A stretch of DNA of 64,000 nucleotides from Amycolatopsis acidicola (GCF_007713735.2 NZ_VMNW02000032.1:17343-81342), one strand, 5' to 3'. Positions 34,648 through 44,059 are shown, counted from the stretch's first letter. Program-made: numbers and translations. The notes: generated by a model from the sequence alone, not told the origin.

Positions 34648-36846
34648 GTGTCCACCGTTCCCGCGGACTTCGAGGGCAAGAGCGACGCTGAGCTGATCTC
34701 CGCTGTGCGTGGTGGCGACCTCGCGGCGTACGGCACGTTGTACGAGCGGCACGTGGGTGCCGCGTACAACCTCGCCCGCCAGCTCTCCCGGTCCACGGCC
34801 GAGTCGGACGACCTCGTCTCGGACGCGTTCTCGAAGGTCCTCGACACGCTGCGTGGCGGCAAGGGCCCGGACGCGGCGTTCCGCGCGTACCTGCTGACCA
34901 CCTTGCGGCACACGGCGTACGACAAGACCCGCAAGGACAAGCGCCTCGACCTGAGTGACGACATGAGCACGCTCAGCGGCGGCAGCGGCCCGGCCGCCGA
35001 AGCGCTGACAGTCCAGTTCTCCGACACCGCGGTCGCCGGGCTGGAACGGACGATGGCCGCGAAGGCGTTCGCCCGGCTGCCCGAGCGCTGGCAGGCCGTG
35101 CTGTGGCACACCGAGATCGAGCAGCAGACGCCGGCCGAGGTCGCGCCGCTGCTGGGGCTGACCGCGAACGGCGTGTCCGCGCTGGCTTATCGCGCCCGTG
35201 AGGGCCTGCGGCAGGCGTACCTGCAGGTGCACCTGGCCGAGACCTCCGCCGAGCGCTGCCGCGCGACGGCCGACAAGCTGGGCGCCTGGACCCGGGACGG
35301 ACTGTCCAAACGCGAGCGTGCCCAGGTGGAAACCCACCTCGACGAATGCGACCGCTGCCGGGCGCTGGCCGCGGAACTGGCCGACGTGAACGGGGCGCTG
35401 CGCGCCGTCGTCGCGCCGATCGTGCTCGGTGGTTCGGTCTTCGCGTACCTCGCCGCGACGGGTGCGAAGGCGAGCGCCACCACGGCCGTCGCCGCCGCGA
35501 GTTCCTCCGGCGCTGCCGCAGGCGCGGCCGCGGCCGGGCCCCGCCAGTTCATCGGTGTCGCGGCCTCCGGGGTCGCGATCGCCGCCGCCGTGGCCACCGC
35601 GCTGGCGGCCAGCGGCGGGCAGTCGATCCCCGCCGCCGTGGCGCAACCGGCTCCGCCGGCCCAGGTCGTTCCGGCGCCCGCCCCCGCGCCGGCCGTTCCG
35701 GCCGCTCCCGCGGCGCCGCCCGCGCCTCAGGTGGCCCCGGCCCCGGCGCCGATCACGTCCGTGCCGACGCCTCCCCCGGCGCAGACGCCAGGGCCGCCGA
35801 AGCTGACGGCTCAAGGCCCCGCGGGCGGTGTCGAGCTGACGCCGGGTGGCGGCCCGGCCACAGTCCCGATCACGGTGCGCAACGACGGCCAGTCGGTGTC
35901 CGATCCCGTGACCGCCTCGCTCAACCTGCCGCAGGGCATCCGCGCCGTCGGGCCCGGCGGTGGCGGCGGCGCAGTCGGCGGCGGTGGCGCCGCGGCGGGC
36001 AGCGCCCGTGGTTTCTCCTTGCAGCAGGCCGATTCCGCTCCGTTGAATGTGGACTGCCCTGCCGGCACCGGCACCGTGACCTGCAGCACCGACCGCGGCC
36101 TGCAGCCCGGCGAGACGGCAACGCTCACGTTCCGGCTGATCGCCGACCAGGACGCGCAGCCGGGCGAGGTCACCGGCTCGGTCAGCGCGGGCAGCGCGAT
36201 CCGGCTTTCGGTGAACGTGCCGGTCGCGGTCAAGGAATTGCAGGACGGCGTGGCGCTGGATGTCCGCGCGGACTGGGGCGACCCGTGGCCGTGGCTGCAC
36301 CCGTCGTGGGTCACCGTGGACGTGACGAACACCGGGCAGAGCACCAAACCGGTCACGGTCACCCTCGACCAGCCCGCGCACCTGACGATCGGCGCCTTCC
36401 AGGCGTCCTGCACCAGCGGCGCGACGACCACGTGCACCAGTGACAAAGCGCTGGCACCGAACGAAAACCTCCGCCTGTGGTTCGCCGTCGACGGCAGGCA
36501 GGAGCGCGCGTCGGTCACCGTGACGGCGAGTCTGGGCAAGGCCACCGCGAGCCGCACCGTGAACGCGGACTGCTGGTACGAACCATTCTGCGACGGCCAG
36601 CCGAGCGTGCCGGTCGTGCCGCCGGTCACGCCGACCGTCCCGTCGCCGAGCCTGACCCCGACGACCACGACCACTACGTCGCCGACGACCACCACGACAA
36701 CGCCGACGACATCCGGCAGCAGCGGCGAAACCACCACCACGACCACGTCTTCGTCGGTCTCCCGGACCACGACGACCACGGGCAGCGGGACGAAGACCGA
36801 GAAACCGGGCAAACCGTGGTGGTGGCTGCCGTGGATCCCGTGGTGA
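34648..36846 (+). CDS. Sigma factor fused to zinc-finger anti-sigma, membrane and extracytoplasmic regions
   Basis: A 732-residue protein. Residues about 12-100 are a sigma-70 region 2 (LISAVRGGDLAAYGTLYERH, AYLLTTLRHTAYDKTRKDKR) and 128-192 region 4 (ARLPERWQAVLWHTEIEQQTP in two parts, then GVSALAYRAREGLRQAY). Next comes an anti-sigma zinc motif HLDECDRC (H230, C234, C237), then hydrophobic segments at about 251-273 and 301-322, a Pro/Ala linker, two beta-rich repeats (380-490 and 520-635) and a Thr-rich tail ending WWWLPWIPW. Actinobacterial ECF groups with such C-terminal extensions (ECF52/53-like) are known. Here the controller is tethered in cis. GTG start behind AGGAGAG. Confidence 0.88.
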   Translation: MSTVPADFEGKSDAELISAVRGGDLAAYGTLYERHVGAAYNLARQLSRSTAESDDLVSDAFSKVLDTLRGGKGPDAAFRAYLLTTLRHTAYDKTRKDKRLDLSDDMSTLSGGSGPAAEALTVQFSDTAVAGLERTMAAKAFARLPERWQAVLWHTEIEQQTPAEVAPLLGLTANGVSALAYRAREGLRQAYLQVHLAETSAERCRATADKLGAWTRDGLSKRERAQVETHLDECDRCRALAAELADVNGALRAVVAPIVLGGSVFAYLAATGAKASATTAVAAASSSGAAAGAAAAGPRQFIGVAASGVAIAAAVATALAASGGQSIPAAVAQPAPPAQVVPAPAPAPAVPAAPAAPPAPQVAPAPAPITSVPTPPPAQTPGPPKLTAQGPAGGVELTPGGGPATVPITVRNDGQSVSDPVTASLNLPQGIRAVGPGGGGGAVGGGGAAAGSARGFSLQQADSAPLNVDCPAGTGTVTCSTDRGLQPGETATLTFRLIADQDAQPGEVTGSVSAGSAIRLSVNVPVAVKELQDGVALDVRADWGDPWPWLHPSWVTVDVTNTGQSTKPVTVTLDQPAHLTIGAFQASCTSGATTTCTSDKALAPNENLRLWFAVDGRQERASVTVTASLGKATASRTVNADCWYEPFCDGQPSVPVVPPVTPTVPSPSLTPTTTTTTSPTTTTTTPTTSGSSGETTTTTTSSSVSRTTTTTGSGTKTEKPGKPWWWLPWIPW

Positions 36847-36895
36847 TCGTGATCCGCCGGAAGGCGGGAATCCGCGGCGAGTAGCGTCTGGCCGC

Positions 36896-37444
36896 ATGGC
36901 CGGTATCCAGACAGTGCTCCGGATGTTGCCGGCGCCGTTGCGCACGGTGTTGATCAAACACCGGGAGCTGCTGAAGTTCGCCGTGGTCGGCGGGACGTGT
37001 TTCGTCCTCACCACCGTCGTGAACTACGCGCTCAAGCTGACGGTGCTCCGCAACAATCCCATCACCGCGCTGATCCTCGCCGTGCTCGTGGCGACGGTGG
37101 TCTCCTACGTGCTTTCCCGTGAATGGTCGTTCCGCACCCGCGGCGGCCGGGAACGGCAGCACGAAGCGGCGTTGTTCTTTCTCATCAGCGGCATCTCGGT
37201 CGGCCTGAACTCGGTGCCGCTCGCGATTTCCCATTACCTGCTGGATCTGCGTACTCCGCATGTCGGAGTGGTGACCCAGGAAATAGCGGATTTTGTCAGC
37301 AGCATGATTCTCGGCACCCTCGTCGCGATGGTTTTCCGCTGGTGGGCCTTCAAGAAGTGGGTGTTCCCGCAGGCCGGCGCGCGGCCGCGGGTGGTACGGA
37401 CCGCGACGCCGGAACCCGACGAACCGGGCAGGCGCGCCGCCTGA
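36896..37444 (+). CDS. GtrA family membrane protein
   Basis: A 182-residue protein with four hydrophobic segments in the GtrA pattern (LLKFAVVGGTCFVLTTVVNY, then VVSYVLSREWSFR, and FRWWAFKKWVFP at the end). GtrA-like proteins are thought to help flip or present polyprenyl-linked sugars. One GtrA gene occurs at this place in M. tuberculosis (Rv3277); here there are two in tandem. Confidence 0.88.
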   Translation: MAGIQTVLRMLPAPLRTVLIKHRELLKFAVVGGTCFVLTTVVNYALKLTVLRNNPITALILAVLVATVVSYVLSREWSFRTRGGRERQHEAALFFLISGISVGLNSVPLAISHYLLDLRTPHVGVVTQEIADFVSSMILGTLVAMVFRWWAFKKWVFPQAGARPRVVRTATPEPDEPGRRAA

Positions 37445-37481
37445 TAACGGCGGCATCTCCGAACCTACGTACACTGCGGCA

Positions 37482-38087
37482 GTGACCGTTGTGGAAAGCG
37501 TGCTCTCCCACACTCCCGAACCACTGCGTTCGGTGCTGATCAAACACCGGGAGATGCTGAAGTTCGCGATCGTCGGCGGCACCACTTTCGTCGTCGACAA
37601 CGGTGTCTGGTACCTGCTCAAGCTGAGCGTGCTGGAGGACAAGCCGACCACGGCGAAGGCGATCGCGATCATCGTCGCCACCATCGTGTCGTACGTGCTG
37701 AACCGGGAGTGGTCCTTCCGCACCCGCGGCGGCCGCGAACGGCACCACGAGGCCGCCCTCTTCTTCGTGGTCAGCGGGCTGGCGGTGCTGGTGAACCTGA
37801 TTCCGCTGTACCTGTCCCGCTACGCGTTCCACCTCGAGGTGCCGAACGTGTCGCGCTGGGTGCAGGAGACGGCGGACTTCGTCAGCGGTTCGATCATCGG
37901 CATGCTGCTGGCGATGGTCTTCCGTTTCTGGGGCTTCAAGAAGTTCGTCTTCCCGAGCGACCTCGGCCAGCGCAGGCGTGACGCCGCCCGCGCGCCGGAG
38001 GCAGTGCCGGCCGAGACGGCGGAAGTAGCCGAAGTCACCGACATCACCAAGATCAAGCAACTACGCCCGAAGCAGCCGAACGCCTAA
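37482..38087 (+). CDS. GtrA family membrane protein, second copy
   Basis: A 201-residue paralogue of the preceding gene with near-identical landmarks (LIKHREMLKFAIVGGTTFVVDNGVWY, REWSFRTRGGRERHHEA, FRFWGFKKFVFP). The C-terminal 30 residues are charged and different. The start is a GTG at 37482, 37 bp after the first copy. The pair probably arose by tandem duplication and may work with the GT87 or other polyprenyl-sugar enzymes nearby. Confidence 0.88.
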   Translation: MTVVESVLSHTPEPLRSVLIKHREMLKFAIVGGTTFVVDNGVWYLLKLSVLEDKPTTAKAIAIIVATIVSYVLNREWSFRTRGGRERHHEAALFFVVSGLAVLVNLIPLYLSRYAFHLEVPNVSRWVQETADFVSGSIIGMLLAMVFRFWGFKKFVFPSDLGQRRRDAARAPEAVPAETAEVAEVTDITKIKQLRPKQPNA

Positions 38088-38090
38088 CGC

Positions 38091-39383
38091 TTAGCGCGGC
38101 ACGCGCTCGGAGGGCCAGCGGACTTCCCGCACATCGCCGGGGCTGGGCACGCGCAGGAACAGGCTGAACACGGCGGGCCTGCGGCTGGACAGTTCCAGTC
38201 GCCCGCCGTCGGCTTCGGCGAGGGCGCGGGCCAGCGCCAGGCCGACGCCCGTGGAGCCGCCGCCGGAGAAGCCGCGTTCGAACACGTGCGGCACGAGCTC
38301 GTCCGGGATGCCGGAGCCGTTGTCGCTGACCTCCACCACCACGGTTCCCTCCGCGTCGCCGCGGCGGGCGGCCAGCGTCACGGTGCCCGCGCCGTGGCGA
38401 AGCGCGTTGTCCAGCAACACACCGACAACCTCGCGAAGGCGGCCTGGCGTCGCGCGCGCTATCAACCCCTCGCCGATGCGAAGCCGTAGATTCCGTCCCT
38501 CCGCGCGAAGCAGCTGTCGCCATTCCTGTGCGACTTCGGGCAGCGCTGTCGCCAGCTCGACCGGCTCGGCGTCCACCTCACTGGCCGCGCGAGCCGCCGC
38601 GAGGAGTTCCTCGAGCGCCTCCGACAGCCTGTCCGCCTGCTCCTGCGCGGCGCGCGCCTCGTCGGCGACGTCGTGGTCGTCGACGATCGTGAGCGACTCC
38701 AGGCGCAGTTGAAGCGCCGTGAGTCTGCTCCGCAGCTGGTGGGAGACGTCCCCGACCAGCTGCCGTTCCCGCTGCACGAGCTGTGCCAGCGCGCTGCCCG
38801 ACGTGTCCAGCGCCTCGGCCACCATGTCCAGCTCGCCCACGCCGTAACGGCTCGGGTCCGGGCGGAAATCCCCGCCACCGAGCTTGGCCGCGCGCTCCGC
38901 GACGTGCCGCAGCGGCTTGGCCAGCCGACGCGCGGTGACCGTCGCGACGACCGTGCCGATGCTCACCGAAAGCACCACCAGCAGCAAGACGGCCAAGGTC
39001 ACCGTGGTCTGCCGGGAGCGCAGCGGACCTGCCGGAATGGACAAGCCGAGCGTGCCGTCGCGGGCCAGCTGCACGCTCGCGTCGACCGTGTCCGCGCCGG
39101 GGTCGGCCGAGCCCTGCGTGAGCAGCGGACGGCCCGGCAGCTGCACCGTCAGCCTGCCGCCGGGCGGGATCGCGACCGCGACCGTCGCCAGGTCTTCCTG
39201 GCTCAGCTGACCGTCCGCGAGGTCGGTGTCGAGGGTGGCGGCGATCTGCGAGGCACGGGCGCTGAGGTCCTCGGTGGTGATGCTGTCGACCAGCTTCCAC
39301 GCGGTGACGCCGAGCGGGATACCCAGCGCCGCCGCGGTGACCGCGACGGCGAGCAGGATGGCAAGCAGGATCCGGCGGCGCAC
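38091..39383 (-). CDS. Sensor histidine kinase
   Basis: A 430-residue membrane sensor. There is a signal-anchor segment at about 7-29, an extracytoplasmic domain of about 110 residues, a second membrane segment (TVTLAVLLLVVLSVSIGTVV), a HAMP linker, then the H-box GDVSHQLRSRLT with the phospho-acceptor His, the N-box NALRHG and G-boxes VSDNGSGIPDEL and STGVGLALARAL. The GTG start overlaps the response regulator stop by one base (TAGTG), so the two form a two-component system. Signal unknown. Confidence 0.93.
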   Translation of the reverse strand: MRRRILLAILLAVAVTAAALGIPLGVTAWKLVDSITTEDLSARASQIAATLDTDLADGQLSQEDLATVAVAIPPGGRLTVQLPGRPLLTQGSADPGADTVDASVQLARDGTLGLSIPAGPLRSRQTTVTLAVLLLVVLSVSIGTVVATVTARRLAKPLRHVAERAAKLGGGDFRPDPSRYGVGELDMVAEALDTSGSALAQLVQRERQLVGDVSHQLRSRLTALQLRLESLTIVDDHDVADEARAAQEQADRLSEALEELLAAARAASEVDAEPVELATALPEVAQEWRQLLRAEGRNLRLRIGEGLIARATPGRLREVVGVLLDNALRHGAGTVTLAARRGDAEGTVVVEVSDNGSGIPDELVPHVFERGFSGGGSTGVGLALARALAEADGGRLELSSRRPAVFSLFLRVPSPGDVREVRWPSERVPR

Positions 39384-40081
39384 TAGTCGGTGTTGAAGCG
39401 GAAACCGACGCCGCGCACGGTCGCGATGCGGCGCTCACCGTCGCCCGAGTGCACCACCGCGCCCTTGCCGTCGCTGGTGACCGACAGCTTCCGGCGCAGC
39501 CACGACATGTGCATGTCCAGCGTCTTCGAGGTCTTGGACTCCAGGTCGTTCCACACCTCGGCGAGGATCTCGTCGCGGCTGACGACCTGACCCGCCCGGC
39601 TCATCAGCACGCGCAGCAGCTCGAACTCCTTGTTCGCCAGCTGGATCTCGCGGCCTTCGACGGTGACCAGCCTGGCGCCGAGGTCCATCCGGACACCGCC
39701 GGCGTCCAGCACCTCGGGCACCCGGCGGCGCAGCAGGGCGCGGATGCGCGCGAGCAGCTCGGCCAGCCGGAACGGCTTCGCCACGTAGTCGTCGGCGCCG
39801 GCGTCGAGTCCGACGACGAAATCCACCTCGTCGGTGCGCGCGGTGAGCATCAGCACGGGCAGCTCGGTGCCGCTGGCGCGGAGTCTGCGGCAGACCTCCA
39901 GTCCGTCCATCCCGGGCAGTCCCAGGTCGAGCACGAGGAGGTCTATCCGGTGTTGCCCGGTTGCGTCCAGCGCGGCCGGGCCGTCTCCGACCACCTCGAC
40001 CTCGTAGCCCTCCCGTTGCAACGCACGGGACAGCGGTTCCGCGATCGCCGGATCGTCTTCGGCCAGTAGCACCATGCTCAC
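39383..40081 (-). CDS. OmpR/PhoB-type response regulator
   Basis: A 232-residue regulator. The receiver domain has the acidic pair EDD, the phospho-acceptor Asp in LLVLDLGLPGMDG and the conserved Lys in DYVAKPF. The C-terminal winged helix runs from about 135 (ANKEFELLRVLMSRAG, TLDMHMSWLRRKL, TVRGVGFRF). It partners the histidine kinase encoded immediately downstream. The start may be residue 1 or the Met at residue 3. Confidence 0.94.
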   Translation of the reverse strand: MSMVLLAEDDPAIAEPLSRALQREGYEVEVVGDGPAALDATGQHRIDLLVLDLGLPGMDGLEVCRRLRASGTELPVLMLTARTDEVDFVVGLDAGADDYVAKPFRLAELLARIRALLRRRVPEVLDAGGVRMDLGARLVTVEGREIQLANKEFELLRVLMSRAGQVVSRDEILAEVWNDLESKTSKTLDMHMSWLRRKLSVTSDGKGAVVHSGDGERRIATVRGVGFRFNTD

Positions 40082-40122
40082 CTGGCCAACTCTACGACCG
40101 GCGGGCGTGAAACCATCGTCGC

Positions 40123-40908
40123 GTGCCGAGCTACGCAGCTGATCTCACCCTGGCCGGTCATCTGGCCGACTCCGCCGACGCGATCACCACGGCGCGGTTT
40201 CGCGCCATCGACCTGGAGGTCCGCAGCAAACCGGACCGCACCCCGGTGACCGACGCGGACACGGCGGTGGAGGACGCGATCCGCGAGTCGCTCGCGGCCG
40301 AGCGCCCGTCGGACGCGGTCGCCGGTGAGGAGCGCGGCGGCGAGCAGTGGTCGAGCGGGCGGACGTGGATCCTCGACCCGATCGACGGCACCAAGAACTT
40401 CTCGCGCGGCGGCCCGGTCTGGGCGACGCTGATCGCGCTGGTCGAGGACGGCACCCCGGTGGTCGGCATGGTCAGCGCCCCGCTGCTGGGCCGCCGCTGG
40501 TGGGCGGCCGCGGGCGAAGGCGCCTGGCTGCGCGACAACACCGGGTCGCGAAAGATCTCGGTCTCGGGCGTGTCGGCGCTGGAAGACGCGTATCTGTCCA
40601 CAACGGACTTGAACACGTGGACCGAGTACCACTCGCGTGACGCGTACCTGAAACTGACCGAGGCCTGCTGGGAAACCCGCGCGTTCGGCGACTTCTGGCA
40701 CCACTGCCTGGTCGCGGAGGGCGCGATCGACCTCGCCGCGGAGCCGATCGTGAACCCGTGGGACGTCGCCCCGATGCAGGTACTGCTCACCGAGGCGGGC
40801 GGCCGGTTCAGCGACCTGTCCGGCAAGCCGGCCTTCGACACCGGCACGGCGCTTTCGTCGAACGGCCTGGTGCACGAGGCGGCGCTCGCCACCTTGCAGC
40901 AACGCTGA
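40123..40908 (+). CDS. hisN: Histidinol-phosphatase HisN / inositol monophosphatase family
   Basis: A 261-residue metal-dependent phosphatase of the IMPase fold. Metal-site motifs are AGEERGGEQW, WILDPIDGTKNFSRG and NPWDVAPMQVLLTEAGG. In actinobacteria this subfamily (HisN) dephosphorylates histidinol phosphate, and the sequence fits it better than SuhB-type enzymes; other sugar phosphates are possible. GTG start at 40123, divergent from the two-component system. Confidence 0.88.
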   Translation: MPSYAADLTLAGHLADSADAITTARFRAIDLEVRSKPDRTPVTDADTAVEDAIRESLAAERPSDAVAGEERGGEQWSSGRTWILDPIDGTKNFSRGGPVWATLIALVEDGTPVVGMVSAPLLGRRWWAAAGEGAWLRDNTGSRKISVSGVSALEDAYLSTTDLNTWTEYHSRDAYLKLTEACWETRAFGDFWHHCLVAEGAIDLAAEPIVNPWDVAPMQVLLTEAGGRFSDLSGKPAFDTGTALSSNGLVHEAALATLQQR

Positions 40909-40966
40909 CAGGCCTGTTCAGAAACTCTCACTGGTCCGCCGTAGCGCCGGCCTGGATGCTGGAGCC

Positions 40967-41485
40967 ATGATCACGCCCGACACCAAGGACTGGACCTGGG
41001 TGCTGCGGCGCCCGTGCGCCGAATGCGGCCTGGACACCTCGAGCTTCGACCCGCAGGACGTGCCGAACCTGTTGCGGGACAACGCAAAGGCGTGGCGGCC
41101 CGTGCTGGAGCGGGCGGACGCGCGCGAGCGGCCGGACGAGCAGACCTGGTCGCCGCTGGAGTACGCCTGCCACGTGCGGGACGTGTGCCGCCTGTTCCTG
41201 GTCCGCCTCGATCTGATGCTCACGAAGGACGACCCGCCGTTCGCGAACTGGGACCAGGACGAGACGGCTGTCCGCGAGCGCTACCAGGAACAGGACCCGC
41301 TCCGCACCGCCGACGAGCTGGAGGAAGCCGCCGAGAAGCTGGCGGACGCCTTCGCGCGGGTCTCAGGCGAGCAGTGGCAGCGGACCGGCAAGCGCAGCGA
41401 CGGCGCCGACTTCACCGTCGAGAGCTTCGCCCGCTACTTCATCCACGACCCGGTGCACCACCTGCACGACGTCACGCGGGCGTAG
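40967..41485 (+). CDS. DinB superfamily protein
   Basis: A 172-residue predicted four-helix-bundle protein of the DinB/YfiT-like group, some members of which are metal- and thiol-dependent enzymes. The metal-binding His candidates are in LEYACHVRDVCRLF and YFIHDPVHHLHDV. The N-terminus (VLRRPCAECGLDTSSFDP) is a conserved actinobacterial variant. Its 3' end overlaps the small convergent gene 41472-41750 by 14 bp. Substrate unknown. Confidence 0.85.
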   Translation: MITPDTKDWTWVLRRPCAECGLDTSSFDPQDVPNLLRDNAKAWRPVLERADARERPDEQTWSPLEYACHVRDVCRLFLVRLDLMLTKDDPPFANWDQDETAVRERYQEQDPLRTADELEEAAEKLADAFARVSGEQWQRTGKRSDGADFTVESFARYFIHDPVHHLHDVTRA

Positions 41486-41750
41486 GCAGCAGGCCGACAG
41501 CGCCACGCGCGACCTGGGACCACGCCAGCCGCCCGAACAGGTAGTGGCACGCGACCTGTTCGTTGGTGAACCGCGCCCAGTCGTACCGGTTGCCCTGCTC
41601 GCGCCAGAAGACCTCCCACACGGGCGCGCCTTCTTCGGATTCGTCGACGCGCAGCAGGCACCAGGCGTTGTCGGCCTCGACCCCGATCGACACCACCTCG
41701 TGCGGCACCCCGATCCCCTCCAGCCAGCGCAGGATCGACTCGACGTTCAC
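41472..41750 (-). CDS. Small protein coupled to TNT toxin gene, candidate immunity protein
   Basis: A 92-residue soluble protein (WLEGIGVPHEVVSIG, CLLRVDESEEGAPVWEVFWREQ) of a compact alpha/beta look. The GTG at 41750, behind GGAGGG, overlaps the stop of the TNT-domain gene (GTGA), so the two are translated together. In M. tuberculosis the TNT toxin is neutralised by an antitoxin encoded next to it (IFT); this protein is shorter and I see no clear similarity. The immunity role is inferred from position alone. Conserved Trp and acidic residues would suit a plug for an NAD-binding cleft. Confidence 0.65.
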   Translation of the reverse strand: MNVESILRWLEGIGVPHEVVSIGVEADNAWCLLRVDESEEGAPVWEVFWREQGNRYDWARFTNEQVACHYLFGRLAWSQVARGAVGLLPTPA

Positions 41751-43723
41751 TCGCCCTCCTCGAAGGTCACATCGGCCAGGTAGCCCAGGGTGACCAGTTC
41801 GTCGGCCGAGTAGACCGACCGGTATCTGATGCCCCCGCCGGGCTGGGCGAACCAGCCCGCCGAAACCGCCCACCACATCGGCACTTCCCGCAGCACCTCG
41901 TAACGCCGGTACCCGGACGCGAGCGCCGTCGGCGGCAACGAACGCTTCGCGAACAACGTGCCCTGCGGCGCGAACACCCGGCCGCCGGTGTTGCCGAACC
42001 TGTCCAGCTGCGTGCCCACCGCGAGTATCTCCGGCTCGCCTGGCTCACGCCCGCCTTCCGGGTACAACTCACCGGGCGGCCAGGCGTACTCCGGAACCGA
42101 GTCACGTAGACCGACCAGGAAGCGCCTGTCCCAGTCGCGTTCGTGCAGGCCACCGAGCGGGTCGTGGCGCTCCGTGAGCTCCTCGGGCGGCTCGGCCGGC
42201 GGGGTCGGGAGCCTGGCGTAGCCCTCGCGCACCCGCGACAGCGCGTCCTCGGTCTCGATCAGCCCGGACTGCGGATGGTCGTGCGGCGGGAAACGCAGGC
42301 CCGGCGCGTAGTCGAAATCCGGGGGCGGCGGCGGGAGCTGCCGGGCCGGTTTGTCGGCGGCCACGGGCAGATGCCCGAGCGGGAACATGTGCACCCGGAA
42401 CAGCGCCACGATGCTTTCCCGCTCCTGCCTCGGCGAGCCGAGCGGCGGCACGTCGGCCGGGGGCGGCGGCACGTAGTTCTGTTGCGGCGCATAGGGAACC
42501 GGCGCGACCTGGCGCGGGCGGAACGGCATCTGCTGTTGCTGCTGCGCGCCAGCCGCCGGAGCGCCGGGCACCGGGCCGCCGCTCACCGGAGCGCCCGGAG
42601 CCGCGGGCGGAGCGACCGGCGGCGGCCCGCCGAACTGCGGCGGCTGGGCGACGTAGCTCGGCTGCGCCGGGGCGATCGGCTGGGGCGGCAGCGGCGCGGC
42701 CGGAGGTGGAGCGGCAGGCGAGCCCGAGAACGACGCCTCGGTGAACCCGGACGCGACCGTGCCGCTCTGTGCGTGGGGATGGACGGCCGGGGTTCCGGTG
42801 GCGGGCGTCGGCACGTCGTCGAACCCGCCCGAGTGCAGGAAACCGCCGTACTGCGCGGGTTGGTGCGGCGCAACGGGAATCTGGATCGGGCCGGTGCCGG
42901 CGTCGGCGTTCGACAACGCCGGGATCGGCCCGGTGGCGGGAGAATCGTCGACCAGCGGCTGCTGCGCCGGGGCGGGTTCGGGCGCGACCGGCGGCGCCAC
43001 CTCGGGGCGATCCGAGGGCAGCACGTCGTGGATCGGGTGCTCCGGCGGCTGCCCGTCCGCGCCGACGAGCACCGCGGGCGCGGACTCGCCGGGCACCGGC
43101 ACCGCGGAGTCCACAGTGGACAGAAGCTTGTCCGGCACCCCGGTGACGGTGCTGAGCAGGCCGGACTGCCCGTGCCCGCCGTGCGTGCCGGGGTTCGGAT
43201 CGACCGGGACCTCGCCCTGGGCGCGGCCTTCCGGGCCGACCGCGCCGGCGAGGCCGTCGGTGAGCGAGGTCAGGTTCGTCGCCGTCCCTTGCAGGATCGT
43301 GTCCACGCCGAGCAACGCCGTGGGATGCCCGGCCGAAGCCGCCGTCTGCGCCGCGTCGCGGTTCTTCGCCGCGTCGACCAGCTGGCGGACCATCTCGACC
43401 TTCGTCGACGCGACCTTGTCCGCGGCGTCGTCGAGCCTGTCCGCGGCCTCGCCCGCGCCGCGCACCGCGTGGGTCAGCTCGCCGTTCTCGGGATGCGTGT
43501 AGCCGGACCACATCCCGCCCGCGGCCTGCGCCGACGGCCCGCTCAGCGCTCCGATGGCATCACCGGCCGTGCGGTCCGCGTCGCCCGCCAGTGCTTGCAG
43601 CTTTCCCTGCGCGTCACGCCAGGCGCCGGCCTGTTCGCGCAGTTTGTCCTCGTCGGCCTGCGGCCAGGACAGCCCGGTGGCCGCCGCGACGTCGGCCAGT
43701 TCCTTCGGCAATTCGATACCCAT
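41747..43723 (-). CDS. TNT-domain toxin with N-terminal WXG100-like module (predicted NAD+ glycohydrolase)
   Basis: A 658-residue protein. The N-terminal 140 residues are helical (LADVAAATGLSWPQADEDKL, GMWSGY) and resemble the secretion-type module of mycobacterial CpnT. A long Pro/Ala/Gly-rich linker spans about 190-450. The C-terminal TNT domain (about 543-650) has YAWPPGELYP, the Arg of LDRFGNTGG (R575), FAKRSLPP and the Gln of WFAQPGGG (Q627), matching catalytic-site elements of the M. tuberculosis necrotizing toxin, which hydrolyses NAD+. Host or competitor target is unknown. It is coupled to a small downstream gene and preceded by a WXG100-like gene. Confidence 0.85.
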   Translation of the reverse strand: MGIELPKELADVAAATGLSWPQADEDKLREQAGAWRDAQGKLQALAGDADRTAGDAIGALSGPSAQAAGGMWSGYTHPENGELTHAVRGAGEAADRLDDAADKVASTKVEMVRQLVDAAKNRDAAQTAASAGHPTALLGVDTILQGTATNLTSLTDGLAGAVGPEGRAQGEVPVDPNPGTHGGHGQSGLLSTVTGVPDKLLSTVDSAVPVPGESAPAVLVGADGQPPEHPIHDVLPSDRPEVAPPVAPEPAPAQQPLVDDSPATGPIPALSNADAGTGPIQIPVAPHQPAQYGGFLHSGGFDDVPTPATGTPAVHPHAQSGTVASGFTEASFSGSPAAPPPAAPLPPQPIAPAQPSYVAQPPQFGGPPPVAPPAAPGAPVSGGPVPGAPAAGAQQQQQMPFRPRQVAPVPYAPQQNYVPPPPADVPPLGSPRQERESIVALFRVHMFPLGHLPVAADKPARQLPPPPPDFDYAPGLRFPPHDHPQSGLIETEDALSRVREGYARLPTPPAEPPEELTERHDPLGGLHERDWDRRFLVGLRDSVPEYAWPPGELYPEGGREPGEPEILAVGTQLDRFGNTGGRVFAPQGTLFAKRSLPPTALASGYRRYEVLREVPMWWAVSAGWFAQPGGGIRYRSVYSADELVTLGYLADVTFEEGE

Positions 43724-43726
43724 GCG

Positions 43727-44059
43727 CTATTCCCCAGTCACCGCGTCGGTGATCGAATTCCCGGCCGCCTCGTCGCCGGCTTGATACCGCTTCGCCGCTT
43801 CGGCGAACTTCCCGCCCACGTCACCGAGCCCGCCCGCGAGCCGCTGCACCTTGTCCGCCGTCTCGGCGGCGGGCTGGGCGTGCGCGGCGGCGAAACTCCG
43901 GCCGACCACGTCATCACCCCAGGCACCACTGGCGCCTTCGAGCGCGCGGCCGAGGTCGGCCGCGATCTGCCCGGCCCGTTCGGCAAAGCCGGTGAAGTCC
44001 CCTGCCCGCGCGGCGAGCTTTTCGGCGTCGGCCTCGAACCCGGTCAACTCCGCACCCAA
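43727..44059 (-). CDS. WXG100-like small helical protein
   Basis: A 110-residue, mostly helical protein with a central turn GAWGDDVVG reminiscent of the WXG motif of ESX-type substrates. The helices before and after it are Ala-rich, as in that family. The TTG start at 44059 lies 16 nt inside the preceding gene. It sits directly upstream of the TNT toxin, as WXG100 proteins often do in type VII toxin cassettes, so a chaperone or secretion-partner role is likely. No type VII secretion gene is in the window. Confidence 0.75.
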   Translation of the reverse strand: MGAELTGFEADAEKLAARAGDFTGFAERAGQIAADLGRALEGASGAWGDDVVGRSFAAAHAQPAAETADKVQRLAGGLGDVGGKFAEAAKRYQAGDEAAGNSITDAVTGE

